Shown piece by piece: positions 1-10,056 of a stretch of DNA of 64,000 nucleotides. Source of the DNA: Chiridota heheva (taxonomy: Eukaryota > Echinodermata > Holothuroidea > Apodida > Chiridotidae). The notes below the pieces were generated by a model. That model saw only the letters and a list, made by a program, of their open reading frames with translations. It did no database searches and had not been told where the DNA came from. The stretch covers positions 85,001 to 149,000 of the forward strand of contig JAIGNY010004487.1 of NCBI GenBank assembly GCA_020152595.1. The letters are read 5' to 3'. The position numbers were made by a program, and so were the translations under genes. Positions within the stretch are counted from its first letter, which is position 1. The number at the start of each line of letters is the position of its first letter.

Positions 1-645
1 TAATCCTAACTGCAATCTTTTAAACTGGAGAAATTTCTTCAAATTTCATGAATTTCTGCCATTTTTGACAGGTTTTTTTCTCTAAAAAAATTGTGTACCC
101 AAATCATAAATATTACATTCTTCATTGAACTGCCGATCAAAAGTGCTTGAAATTTCCTTTTATTTGATATATAAATAAAGGCATACCCTCTATATTTAGA
201 ACCTTTCCTATAAGAATTATATTTCACCTTTCCAATTTGATAACTACGTGGTGCGGAGGAAATGTACGCAGCTAGCATGCGATCGCTCCTGGTTTGAGTC
301 TCGCCGTGACCACTGCGTAATTATTTTTCTGCTGCAGCTTTCAGGGGTCTTTTGACTCTAATCATTTTTGATGTTTTTTTCATGTTTTCTTTCATTTTAA
401 AGATTATGGATTAGTATCATTGGAAAGGAAATTTCATAAAGAATCTAAATATGTAACACAAATCTCTGTTTTCAATATTGCAAAGAAGTTATACTTCTGC
501 AAAGATTAACCATTTGTTTACCAAATTTAGCCGAAAATTGCTTAATTTGCTTTTTTGTGACCAATATTTCTTAAATTGGTTTTTATTACTCAAAAGATAA
601 ATATCTTAGCCTCTATTTCAACCAAACTTGTAAGAAAATGAAATT
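1..645. other. Anonymous AT-rich DNA
   Basis: I see no coding exon here. Short open frames on the minus strand (for example 39-278) have no recognisable motif. The only structured piece is the SINE-like segment listed at 245-330. Confidence 0.5.
245..330 (+). repeat. tRNA-like SINE fragment (candidate)
   Basis: TGGTGCGGAGG at 249-259 resembles a pol III A box (TRGYNNARNGG) with one mismatch. GGTTTGAGTCT at 291-301 resembles a B box (GGTTCRANTCC) with two mismatches. The 42-nt spacing fits a tRNA-derived promoter. A similar arrangement recurs near 2228, with related sequence after the B box (tctcgccgtgaccac here, ttctctcaccac there). No intact cloverleaf is seen, so this is a retroposon relic rather than a tRNA gene. 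Confidence 0.35.
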
Positions 646-915
646 TGAGGCTATGGTGGAGGTGGCCATTTTGCTTGAGGCTATGGTGGAGGTGGCCATT
701 TTGCTTGAGACTATGATGGAGGTGGCCATTTTGCTTAAGGCTATGGTGGAGGTGGCCATTTTGCTTGGGGCTATGGTGGAGGTGGCCATTTTGCTTGAGG
801 CTATGGTGGAGGTGGCCATTTTGCTTGAGGCTATGGTGGAGGTGGCCATTTTGCTTGAGGCCATGGTGGAGGTGGCCATTTTGCTTGAGACTATGGTGGA
901 GGTGGCCATTTTCAA
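646..915. repeat. 30-bp minisatellite, about 9 copies
   Basis: The unit ggctatggtggaggtggcca followed by ttttgcttga repeats at exactly 30 bp with few substitutions. Because 30 is a multiple of three and the unit has no stop in one frame of each strand, it creates open frames on both strands (a 10-residue repeat rich in Val/Ala on plus, Ser/Thr on minus). No flanking exon signals support translation. Confidence 0.92.
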
Positions 916-1799
916 CTGTTCCATTCGAATAAGGTTGCTGAAGGGTTGAAAAACAATTGAAAAGTTAGCATCAGGAAATTCATAGGCGCTCTCTTTGGTG
1001 TCACAAAATGTTCACAATTCATTTAAATAAAGTCCTTCAAATTCAAATTGCTGTAAAATGTTCAAGTTTTTGTAGAAACTTTCGTCCATGTTTTATAGCA
1101 TATAGATTCTTTCTTTCCATGTCTTAAAGCATATAGATTCTTACACTGAATTAAGCTCAAGTCGTTGCTACATACCTCTCCATAGATAGATCTTAAAAGA
1201 AAATATAGAGATTATTGAAATATAGTACACTTGAAAATACATTGCAGTATATGAATTACAATATGAATTGATATGACTTACAATAGCTTTTACTAAAAAG
1301 TACTTCAACTGAATCATTTGTACCTTACTTTTGGACTGTTTTTATCTGTAACAAAGACAAGTAAAAACGACTTGAGTGTTTTGACTGTGTAGCAGTAAAC
1401 AGAATAAACCTTCTATGAAATCTATTTCTCATTTATCTATTTGATCGATCTTCATGTGTTTCTTTGATTTCAGTTTTGAGGACTTCATTGATACTTTTTG
1501 ATTCAGCGGCATAGTTAAACCTATTGACATGCATGAAAATTTAAGTAGTAACTTGTTAGCAAAGCCCTAATCAATTTATGCCGAGTTACTTGCCCCAACC
1601 ATTTTTACTTTGGTACATCACCCTCCCACTTTCACCTCATCTCCCCTTCCATCATTAAACATTTTGCATCAAAAGGTGTTGAAACTATAAAAAAAACAAT
1701 GATTCATCAGCGATATTTCACCCAAGATTCCAAATTTTAGTTAACAATTGCTTCCCCCCAAAAAAAACCTTCCAAAAATAAATGATCTTCTCAACAAAA
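916..1799. other. Anonymous AT-rich DNA
   Basis: No exon, RNA gene or clear repeat is seen, only scattered low-complexity A/T and a C-rich stretch near 1600-1650. Confidence 0.5.
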
Positions 1800-1802
1800 C
1801 TT

Positions 1803-2035
1803 TCCCTTCCCAACATACCCCTCTTCTCAACAAATTCTCTCTTCTCAACAAATTCTCTCTTCCCAACAAATTCTCTCTTTTCAACAATTCTCCCTTTGCA
1901 ACAAATTTTCCTTTTCCAACAAATTCTCCCTTTCCAATAAATTCTCCCTTTGCAACAAATTCTCCCTTCCCAAAAAATACCTTTTCCCAACAAAAACCTC
2001 CTTCCCAACAAAAATACCCTTTTCACCATTCGCAA
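1803..2035. repeat. Degenerate 18-bp pyrimidine-rich tandem repeat
   Basis: Around a dozen copies of a unit like cttctcaacaaattctct, exact over the first three and then drifting (cttcccaac, tttgcaac, tttccaat). A few related words recur at 2570-2625. It gives stop-poor frames on both strands that look like low-complexity proteins, but there is no other coding evidence. Confidence 0.8.
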
Positions 2036-2221
2036 AAATTTCCCGCTCCTACCAACTTCCCCTTCAAGATTCCCTTTAAAAATACCCTGAATCTGAACAC
2101 CATAATCAGGAAAGTAGTTTGACCTGGGAAGGAAATACTCAATTCACTTAAAATTGATCAGTTGATTAGAAATTAGTATCACGGTTTTTAAATTGTCACA
2201 ACTTTGTATTCATGATGTAAA

Positions 2222-2310
2222 CCTCTGTGGTGTGGAGCTTGTGTGACACCCTTTGTCTGAATTTGTGCCCCCTTGGTTTAAACCCCTTCTCTCACCACTG
2301 GATATGTACA
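2222..2310 (+). repeat. tRNA-like SINE fragment, second copy (candidate)
   Basis: TGGTGTGGAGC near 2229 and GGTTTAAACCCC near 2275 align in order and spacing with the A- and B-box-like words at 249 and 291. The downstream ttctctcaccac is also similar. It is diverged. Confidence 0.3.
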
Positions 2311-2860
2311 ATCATGCCTAACTACAAACTCCAAAAAGCAGTGTCGGGCCCTTTTAAAATACCTAAAATTAAAAATAGAAATATAGTAGAAATTGACCCT
2401 CCAATCCTAAAGTGGTCCCCACCAGTGTTCACAGTTTGCATACCTTACAAAGTCTTCTGATATCTTTTTTGGGACAGATTAACCCAAACACCATTCAATT
2501 TAGTGTTCTTGTTGTTTTTTTTTTTTTCTGGACTTGCAGAGTACTGTTTGCTTAGCCTTCAAATGTAGCCCCTTCCCAACAAATTTCTGGTTTCCAGCAA
2601 ATTCCCCCAACATATTTCCTTTAAAAATGAACATGAAACCCACAATCGTGAAGGTAAAATATGCAAAACTGATTGGAAATGAGGCTCTTATGGATTTTTT
2701 GATTTTTCAAACTCAACAATCGTGGTGTGCACATATGTAGGGTCAAAGATGGAGCTTGACTCTTCGTTCCCTTTGTTGGAAACAAATAAGTTCACATTCA
2801 ACATGTTATTTCACCCCACCTTTTCAAAAATAATGGTATCAAAGTCATCTGCACTTACAC

Positions 2861-2955
2861 CAGTGGCGGCGCTATGGGGGAGGGTGGTTTTTCCCCCATA
2901 AGATGTGGATTTTTCCCCATGAGATGTGGATTTTCCCCATGAGATTTCTTTGCCC
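2861..2955 (+). repeat. hAT-like terminus followed by short tandem repeat
   Basis: CAGTGGCGGC at 2861 has the form of many hAT terminal inverted repeats. It is followed by G/C-rich sequence and three ~21-bp repeats of ccccatgagatgtggatttt (about 2893-2947), then a poly-C run. No matching opposite terminus was found, so the element boundaries are unknown. Confidence 0.4.
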
Positions 2956-4582
2956 CCCCCCCCTCCCCCCAGAAAATTGTTTAAAGGTCATATTTTGTCC
3001 GATTTATATGTTTTTGTCCCCCTCCCACCCCCACCCATATCACATGGTTGGAACTTCATCAGAAACTTTATATTTCTCTTTCTTTTTATTCGCTGCCAAA
3101 GCCTTTTAGAAAAGGCCAGAATAAAGCCAAATAAGATAATTAATGACAAACCTTCCAAAATGCAAAAAAGCCAAGTTATCAAATTAGATATCAATAAAAG
3201 CCAAGGACTGTATTCTTTACTTATGATTTCACAAGCATATATAGGCTTCCGGACAAGTATGTTTGAGCGCTCACTTTTCAGAGAAACAAATGTTGTTTTT
3301 GGCAAATGGTCACAACGTATTTTTCTTACTATCTACCAGGCGATTTTCACATTTTTGTTGACTACAGAGCGGTTAAACAGTTAATTCCCATAACCCCCAA
3401 TCCTCCACCACTCACCCAGAAAACGATTCCTACATTGAGCCTCGAGATTTCTCTGGACATCCAGCAAGAGAATTTCTACTTCTTTTGCCTTTAATAAAAT
3501 GAACACTTGTTTCCATGGATATATGTTTTGTATTGAAGGTATATATATATTTTTTAATAGCCAAGTTGAAAGGAACTATAAAATATCACAAATATGCGTA
3601 ATGGTTATAATACAATTCCATGCACAGTATTATTTTCCAAACGGACAACAGAGTATATAATCTATGAACAACCTTTCACTGCGGAATATCCACGGAAAAC
3701 AGGTAGAAAAGATTAATGAAGAATACTAACATGCAGCCACATTTATGTTACTATTTTACCTTCCTGACTTGTTTGAACATAACGGAGTGCGGTGAACTCT
3801 TGACCAACCACATTAGAAAAAACACAAAATGGTATAGTGGGCCAACCTGTATGTTTTATACGATGGGCCCAAAACACAAATTTGACAAGAAAAACTATTT
3901 GTCAGCTGATTATTTTCTTATCAAAATAAAAAACAATGAAGGATATGTCTCTCCTAGAATCCCCAACAATACTTTTGGAAACTCCAATCCCCAACCCGAT
4001 GTCGCCGTTTCTGCTTGCCATTTTTGCCATCAATTGGCCCACCAGTGAAAATTTCAGTAAACAGTAAAAAAAAAAGAAGCCTAATGTGAAGTCGTAGGTG
4101 GGGACCTTAGAACATCACGCAATCTTCCTCGTGGTTATTGTTCCACCCGTCAACTAGATTGAAGTAAAGCAAAGATAATGTAAATTAACCCGTTAATGTA
4201 AATCAAATTTTGTTCATGTGTTTTCAGTGAAAGTAATAGACCGCACAGACGCCAAAGGGCAAAATAGACAGCAGGCTTATATCCGCTCCGCCATTATAAC
4301 ATTTTATCTTCAGACAGAGTTTTGTCAACGGTTTTGCACCATAAACAATATTGTATGCAACTCATTTTGGCACGTTACTATTTTGTTTATAGATGTTTAT
4401 TCTGGCCGAGATTTCTAACTACATGAAAAGTTGCCGAATGGGCAAAACGTGCATTTGACATTCTTTTGCTATGTTATAGGCCTATTCATGTGTTGTCACT
4501 GCTGTGATGTAGTATATTAAAAGAATATTATGAATTTATTACAAGAAATATTCTATCCTTATTGTTCAATGTATGAACTTCG
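2956..4582. other. Anonymous intergenic DNA downstream of the receptor gene
   Basis: No exon can be supported. A plus-strand open frame of 110 codons at 3716-4048 begins with a weakly hydrophobic stretch, but it has no recognisable domain, splice context or codon pattern, so it is not called. The receptor's 3' UTR should lie just left of 4583. Confidence 0.5.
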
Positions 4583-5749
4583 TCAGGAAACACTGGTTTC
4601 ATCACACATGACGTTCAGTGATTCTACTTTTAAATGGCCAGTAGTCACAAGTGACACCACGGGGAATGTTTTACTTCCATAAACGGGGTCCATGCGATTT
4701 CCATAGGAAACACATTCCGCATATGAATTAAAATCGTCTTCACGAGGTCCACACGATGAACAACTTAATATTCTTATAAAAGCATAACGGAAGTGTTTAT
4801 TCATTACACTATATATGAACGGGTTGCACGCAGAGTTCAGAAATATAAGCCATATGACGGTACCGTATATGGCATCTGGGACGTTTTCATCGTTTACGAA
4901 TAACAACACTATTACGACAGCAGTATGTGGGGTCCAACAAACGATAAAAGTTCCAATAACTACCAAAAGTGTCATGGCCGCTTTAGTTTCTCTTTTCATC
5001 CGTTTGGCCCTGGAATGGAAGTACCTGTGATTGTCAAGCTGATCGTTCCATTGGGGTGAGGAAGAATCGGTTATCGCAACCAACTGATCGTTTTGGATAC
5101 CCACGCTGGTCTGAAGACTAGCCACGCTTCTCTGTTGATGTCTTGCCGTTTTTAAAATGAAGTAATAATGATATATCATTAACGACAGTGGTAAAATGAA
5201 AGCAAATGATAATACAAACACTGTGTAACTAAGGTCGGCATTCCAGTCAATGGTACATACATGCTGCTGTGGCACGAATGTAAACTCTGACCAACCAATG
5301 ACGGGTATCATCGCCAAGGTAAATGGTTGCGCCCATGTCCATGTAACCATTGCGCTTACTTTCCACCGCTTCATGCGTTCACCATAGTAAAGTGCGTTGA
5401 CGATCGCATGATATCTGTCCATAGCTATACAACTCATGGTTAACATGCTACTCATGCAAAGCATTACTGTTATGACACCCACCATTTCACATAACGCTTT
5501 GGTAATGTTCCAGTTGTCACGAATAATTGTAGATATGATGAAGGGCATGGTAATCACGGCGTTAAGTAAATCAGTGACGGCTAAATTAGCGACAAAGACA
5601 TAGGTTTTGACTTGTAAACTTTTATCTTTTGCTATCGTTAATAAAACAAGTGTATTTCCAAGGATTGTCAACAGCATTATCAGGCTCATTGTGGTTGTTT
5701 TAATGATTTTAATCCCAAGTTGGTATTCTTTGGTTGTAATGTTATCCAT
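4583..5749 (-). CDS. Class A (rhodopsin-like) G-protein-coupled receptor, intronless, orphan
   Basis: Single-exon 388-codon gene for a seven-helix plasma-membrane receptor. Class A hallmarks in order: GN in TM1 (N32), LAVTD in TM2 (D60), C87 before TM3 and C166 in loop 2 for the usual disulfide, DRY at 111-113, TM4 W138, TM5 P188, CWTP in TM6 (272-275) and NPFIY in TM7 (310-314). A basic third loop precedes TM6, and a Cys cluster after helix 8 (about 329-332) could be palmitoylated. N3 and N81 lie in N-x-T sequons. The ligand is unknown: position 3.32 is Thr, not the Asp of aminergic receptors, and position 7.43 is Phe, not the retinal lysine of opsins. Loop 2 (GWSEF...CTIDW) recalls opsin, GPR161 and melatonin-like layouts, but I cannot assign a subfamily. 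The first Met gives an N-terminus of normal length, and no frame breaks are seen. Confidence 0.93.
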   Translation of the reverse strand: MDNITTKEYQLGIKIIKTTTMSLIMLLTILGNTLVLLTIAKDKSLQVKTYVFVANLAVTDLLNAVITMPFIISTIIRDNWNITKALCEMVGVITVMLCMSSMLTMSCIAMDRYHAIVNALYYGERMKRWKVSAMVTWTWAQPFTLAMIPVIGWSEFTFVPQQHVCTIDWNADLSYTVFVLSFAFILPLSLMIYHYYFILKTARHQQRSVASLQTSVGIQNDQLVAITDSSSPQWNDQLDNHRYFHSRAKRMKRETKAAMTLLVVIGTFIVCWTPHTAVVIVLLFVNDENVPDAIYGTVIWLIFLNSACNPFIYSVMNKHFRYAFIRILSCSSCGPREDDFNSYAECVSYGNRMDPVYGSKTFPVVSLVTTGHLKVESLNVMCDETSVS

Positions 5750-8700
5750 TTCTTAAAACAAGCAAACTCTTTCAGTGGACAAAAGTGCATCACTTCAACA
5801 AAAGATAAGTATTTGAAAATCCAAGCCTTAGTGAAATTTTCCCTTATGCTGCAACAATATGCGGTTTTGACGACACATGCATGCTTGAACTGTTAGATAT
5901 TTAAAACGGGGTAAACGGTTTTTATTTCGTATCCAGTATACTACACAAATTGAATATCCAAATGACATTAAACAGTGTTTCAATATGGTGAAATATCAAA
6001 GAATGATTATGATCATTCTCGTTGGGTGATTTTTGTGTCTAAAGCTTTCTTCTGTATTCAAAAATGATATATTTCACATGCGGATCACAATACGTCTATC
6101 CCGACATCTATGGTCGAGATGAAGATGAGGTAAAATATTGTGTCACTTTCCACACATTTTTCCAGCTTGAAAAAGCATGATGAATCATGCAGGAGGGAAT
6201 GGTGCCAGAATACTGAGTTTCAAAGAAATTATTCGGTAAATCGTAAATATGTGTACTCCTCACTCGACCATTAGTAAGTAGTCCTTGCAACACACACAGG
6301 GCTATACGTTATTGAAAACTTCACGTCCTAGGTACGCGAAACAAAATGTGCTATAGCTTCCGCATCTCAATTAAATTAGATTTTTATCGACAAAACGATG
6401 GAAAGCTGAGAGACATAAATATTCAATCACTTTGGCTAAGCGAATTAATACGTTAGCAAAAACTTGTTGCAGATGCATTCATCTGAATATTCATTTCAAA
6501 GTAATCAAGTCATGTACAAGTTGAACATGGCGTTAATTGGATCAGTTTTGAAGCGATGTGATATTAAATCACTTGATAACTTTGACATGTCTTACCGCTC
6601 AAATAAATGCAACGAAATGAAAACAATACAATACTGTGTGCCATATCCCCAAGTGGTAAGTTGAAGACTAGCAAAACTTTGGAAGGAATCTGTATTGCAT
6701 CACAAACGAAATCCGTGATAAAAACAAACTAAACGAATTAGCAAAAACTTGTTGCAGATGTATTCCTTTTAAAATTCATTTAAAAGTAATTAAGTTAAAG
6801 TAATTAAGTTATGTCAGTGGCGTACCTACGGAGAGGGGGGAGGGGGTAGGGGGTTCTTCCCTCAAATTGTCAGTCCCCTCCCCCTTCCCATATGATTAAA
6901 GACATGAATATGTAAAAGTGGTTTATAATAAATATCAATGTATTTTGTAAAACGTAACTTTTTATTTCTTGAGGAAATCATTGAACGCCCACATAAAAAA
7001 TACCTCTTTTTCTTTGAGTTTTATCACTTTCAGAAGCCGGTCTCACAGACCGTTTTTGTATAATCCAATTATTATTATTTTTTCTTAAGAGTTAGCAAGA
7101 TCTGAGAAATTTGATTGAGGACAAACTTACCTTTGAAATAAATAAAACCGAGGAGGGGGTAATATGCCAAAATAAAATCGAAGAAAAAAACTTTTTTTGA
7201 CTGGACATTTTCCCTTTGACCTCATTTGACCCCATTAATTTTCAGCAAAATATTTATCTCCCGAAGTTCTCGCTGCGAATGTTCCCTTGTAATCTACGAT
7301 CATATAATAAGCATATAGCGCCTTCTATTAATGGGGGCTCATGGCCTTCTTAGACCTAATTATAAGCAAAATTGGTAAAAAATCATCTAATTTTCCTGGA
7401 TTTTTGTTCCAAAAACCGCGGGATCGTTAAAAATTAATAAATCCTGAACCATTATTTATCCTACTCCAACATGCTTTTAATATATTGGAAAGCTGGAAAA
7501 AACAAGTTGAGCGAATATCGTATGTTTTACTTAATTCCGGTGTAACTGGACAAAAAATTCCTCAGGAGGAAATGTCCCCCCCGACTAAATCTCCTAGGAG
7601 ATTCTGTCCCCCCAAGAAGTTTTGCCTCTCCTACACAGGACAAGCTGTCCGCCAGGAGAATTTGTCACCCAAGGTTTATAATGATAATTTGAGAAGCTGA
7701 ATATGTTCAACAGTTTATTATTACCTTCCGTAGAGAGTGCCAAACTGCCAAAGGGTTGAATGCTAATACGTTTTATTTTTTGGAAACACATTTAACTCAT
7801 GGAAAGAAAATTGTTGTATAACATAATTTTGCAAAATTTTATTTCAAATTTAGTCATTGAGTTATATTACAGCTGTACAGTGGATTAGTCACATAGAAGT
7901 TTTGACTATTTCGTCGGAAAAAAACTTGGTATTGGGAAAAGGGGCATAATTAATATGGTTATACCCTTTATGTTTTGGTTTCTTTGCAAAAAGACAATGA
8001 TGGTCAATTTGTAGCCTACCTGAGAGAATAATGTTAGTGGATGAAAAGGTTGATGGAGACCAACAGAGTGCAGTAGGTAGACATAGGGTGGAGATGGATT
8101 AATAAAGATGTGTTTCACAGTTGTTGGCCTGTGATAATCAATTGCAGAGGAGTCTTTACGGAGGTGGGAATGAGTGAGGCGGATGACGTACTCGGGAGCG
8201 GGTGATGTATACAGACATGGTCTTTGTGGGAGACGTAGGGATGACAGGAATGGAAGGCTAAATATACGCCTGGCTGGATGTTGCAGAGTTTGCTATCTAT
8301 GTGGGTATCCCAATTTGATTGTCAGCTGTGACGAACATGTGAAAACAATAAGCGGTTTGATATCGGCAACTGTTTGGGGAAAGAAGTAGCGGGAGGTTGA
8401 GAGCTGGTTTAAGCAACTGAGTTTTTTTTTTGTTTTTTTTATTTGTCATATTAGTTATGCGCTACCTGTAAGATGGCTTTGGCTTCGGCTAAAGGTGGCT
8501 ATTTATTGCACTATTGAGACTTATCGAGTCAAAAAGCGGAAGATTTAGTTCCCCATAAGACTTTTTTTTTTTTTTTTTTTTTTTGAAGCATATATCGTCA
8601 AGTTTGGTCATACTTATATTTAATTTGTCGTGTTAAAAGTGGTACGTTCCTTGGAGCTTTTGTCCAGTTGACATTCAATTTCATTAATTCTTCCTTCGTG

Positions 8701-9589
8701 GACCTCTGTAATGTGGGAAAGTTTTTCTAGTGATTCTTGGAGAACTTCTTTTATTGCAGGTTGTATCATGGTTTTCAATTCTTTACTTTCCAGTGGTGTT
8801 TTATACCCCCCCCCCCCTCCCCCTCCCCTCTCTCCCTGCTGACTTCGATTGTACATTTACAGGCTCCAAAATATAAACTCCTGTGTACAGCACTAAATTT
8901 CAATAGTAAATTATGTTCATAAAATCATAGTTTTTATATATTTCTTAATTAAAAGATGTCGGATTTTGTCAATCCTAGACCTGCCTGTGTCCTGAAGGCC
9001 ACGACAGAAAAGGTTTCTCATGTGATCAAGGCTGCAACTTGACGGAAAATTTCTGAACGATGTTCTGGCTTTTCTGACAGTCATTGCTTTAGCTCAACTC
9101 CCTTAAAAGAATGTTAAGATAAAATCAGTAAACTATGGTTTCGATGGACAAATAATTCCAGTTTAGCCGTTTCAAAAGTCGGCACAGATCTGCAAATGAT
9201 GTATTTAGAAGCGAAAAGGACGCGATCAGGTGGTGTGCGACTTTTGCAGTTTGGTTCGGGGAAAGGGTACTTCCAAAATATTTTTCTTCCTAAAAGTTAA
9301 GCCCTCAAAATGACGTCACATAACCTAGGGGCATTTCTTGACAATTAGTGATTTGATACTTCCATGACCTGTAACGAAAATTATAAAACATTATACTAAA
9401 AGCTCGACTATTTGAGGAAAAAACAAACAAACCACGGTTAAAGTGTATTTTATCTTAAACTGGTAAATATGGTGATGATTAAAGAAAAAAGATATTTGGA
9501 CATATTCTGGGGTATCAAGTTTCGAATGATTTTTCCGCCGGGTAAATAAATGCATAAACGTACGCGAGATAGTGCATGTTTCTAGGAGT
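5750..9589. other. Intergenic DNA upstream of the receptor gene
   Basis: The receptor promoter should lie in the first few hundred bases, but no TATA box or other clear element is evident. A hAT-like word CAGTGGCGTA occurs at 6815, followed by G-rich sequence. Poly-T runs occur at 8421-8440 and 8562-8584. A minus-strand frame at 8620-8856 has a short charged coiled-coil-like stretch that could be a relic of a retrotransposon ORF1, too weak to call. Confidence 0.45.
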
Positions 9590-9990
9590 AAAGGCCCTTA
9601 CACACCGAACGCGACGCGGCGATCAATTTTTTAAACTAAATTGAATAAAACAAAGGAAAAGAAACATTTCCACCTTTTTTTTCAGAGAAGCATCGTCATC
9701 GTATGACTATTCATGTGATAATTCGAAATTGATTGAAAGGGCCTTTCTACGCCCATTAAAGTAAAATTCGCGTTGCGACAGAAAATAGCGCCCCACTAAA
9801 CTGAGCAAATTTCTCCAGTTTGAACAAAACAGTATTTCTATCATATTTTCCAGCATCATCAGAAAGCTTCAATTGTAAACTTTATTGTGTGTAAGCAAAA
9901 AGCCAAAGCATCTTATAATATTTATTTCCTCTTTGATCTAAAAAATCGCTCACCAGCTCACCGCGTCGCGTTCAGTGTGTAACGGCCTTA
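9590..9990. mobile_element. MITE with ~30-bp CpG-rich terminal inverted repeats
   Basis: The left end reads aaggcccttacacaccgaac then gcgacgcggcga. The right end, reverse-complemented, reads taaggccgttacacactgaa then cgcgacgcggtga. They match at nearly every position over ~30 bp and bracket ~400 bp without coding capacity, which is the form of a non-autonomous DNA transposon. No convincing target duplication is visible, so the superfamily is not assigned. Confidence 0.8.
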
Positions 9991-10056
9991 ATTCATAAAT
10001 GCGTGACTGGGTGGGGGGAGAGGCATTTGGGTCTTGAAGTAAATTTTCATCCCATG

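Noticed and set aside
613..949. Overlapping long open frames on both strands with 10-residue repeats
   Set aside because: They are produced by the 30-bp minisatellite. There is no start context, splice fit or domain.
1718..2122. Basic, repetitive open frames on both strands
   Set aside because: Explained by the degenerate 18-bp repeat.
3716..4048. 110-codon open frame with a weakly hydrophobic start
   Set aside because: No recognisable domain, no neighbouring exons. Length is within chance for this composition.
4583..5749. Reading the receptor as an opsin or an aminergic receptor
   Set aside because: There is no Lys at 7.43 and no Asp at 3.32. The similarity is limited to general class A motifs and the loop 2 layout.
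8620..8856. Charged coiled-coil-like minus frame, possible retrotransposon ORF1
   Set aside because: Short, and lacks any RT or other element part nearby.
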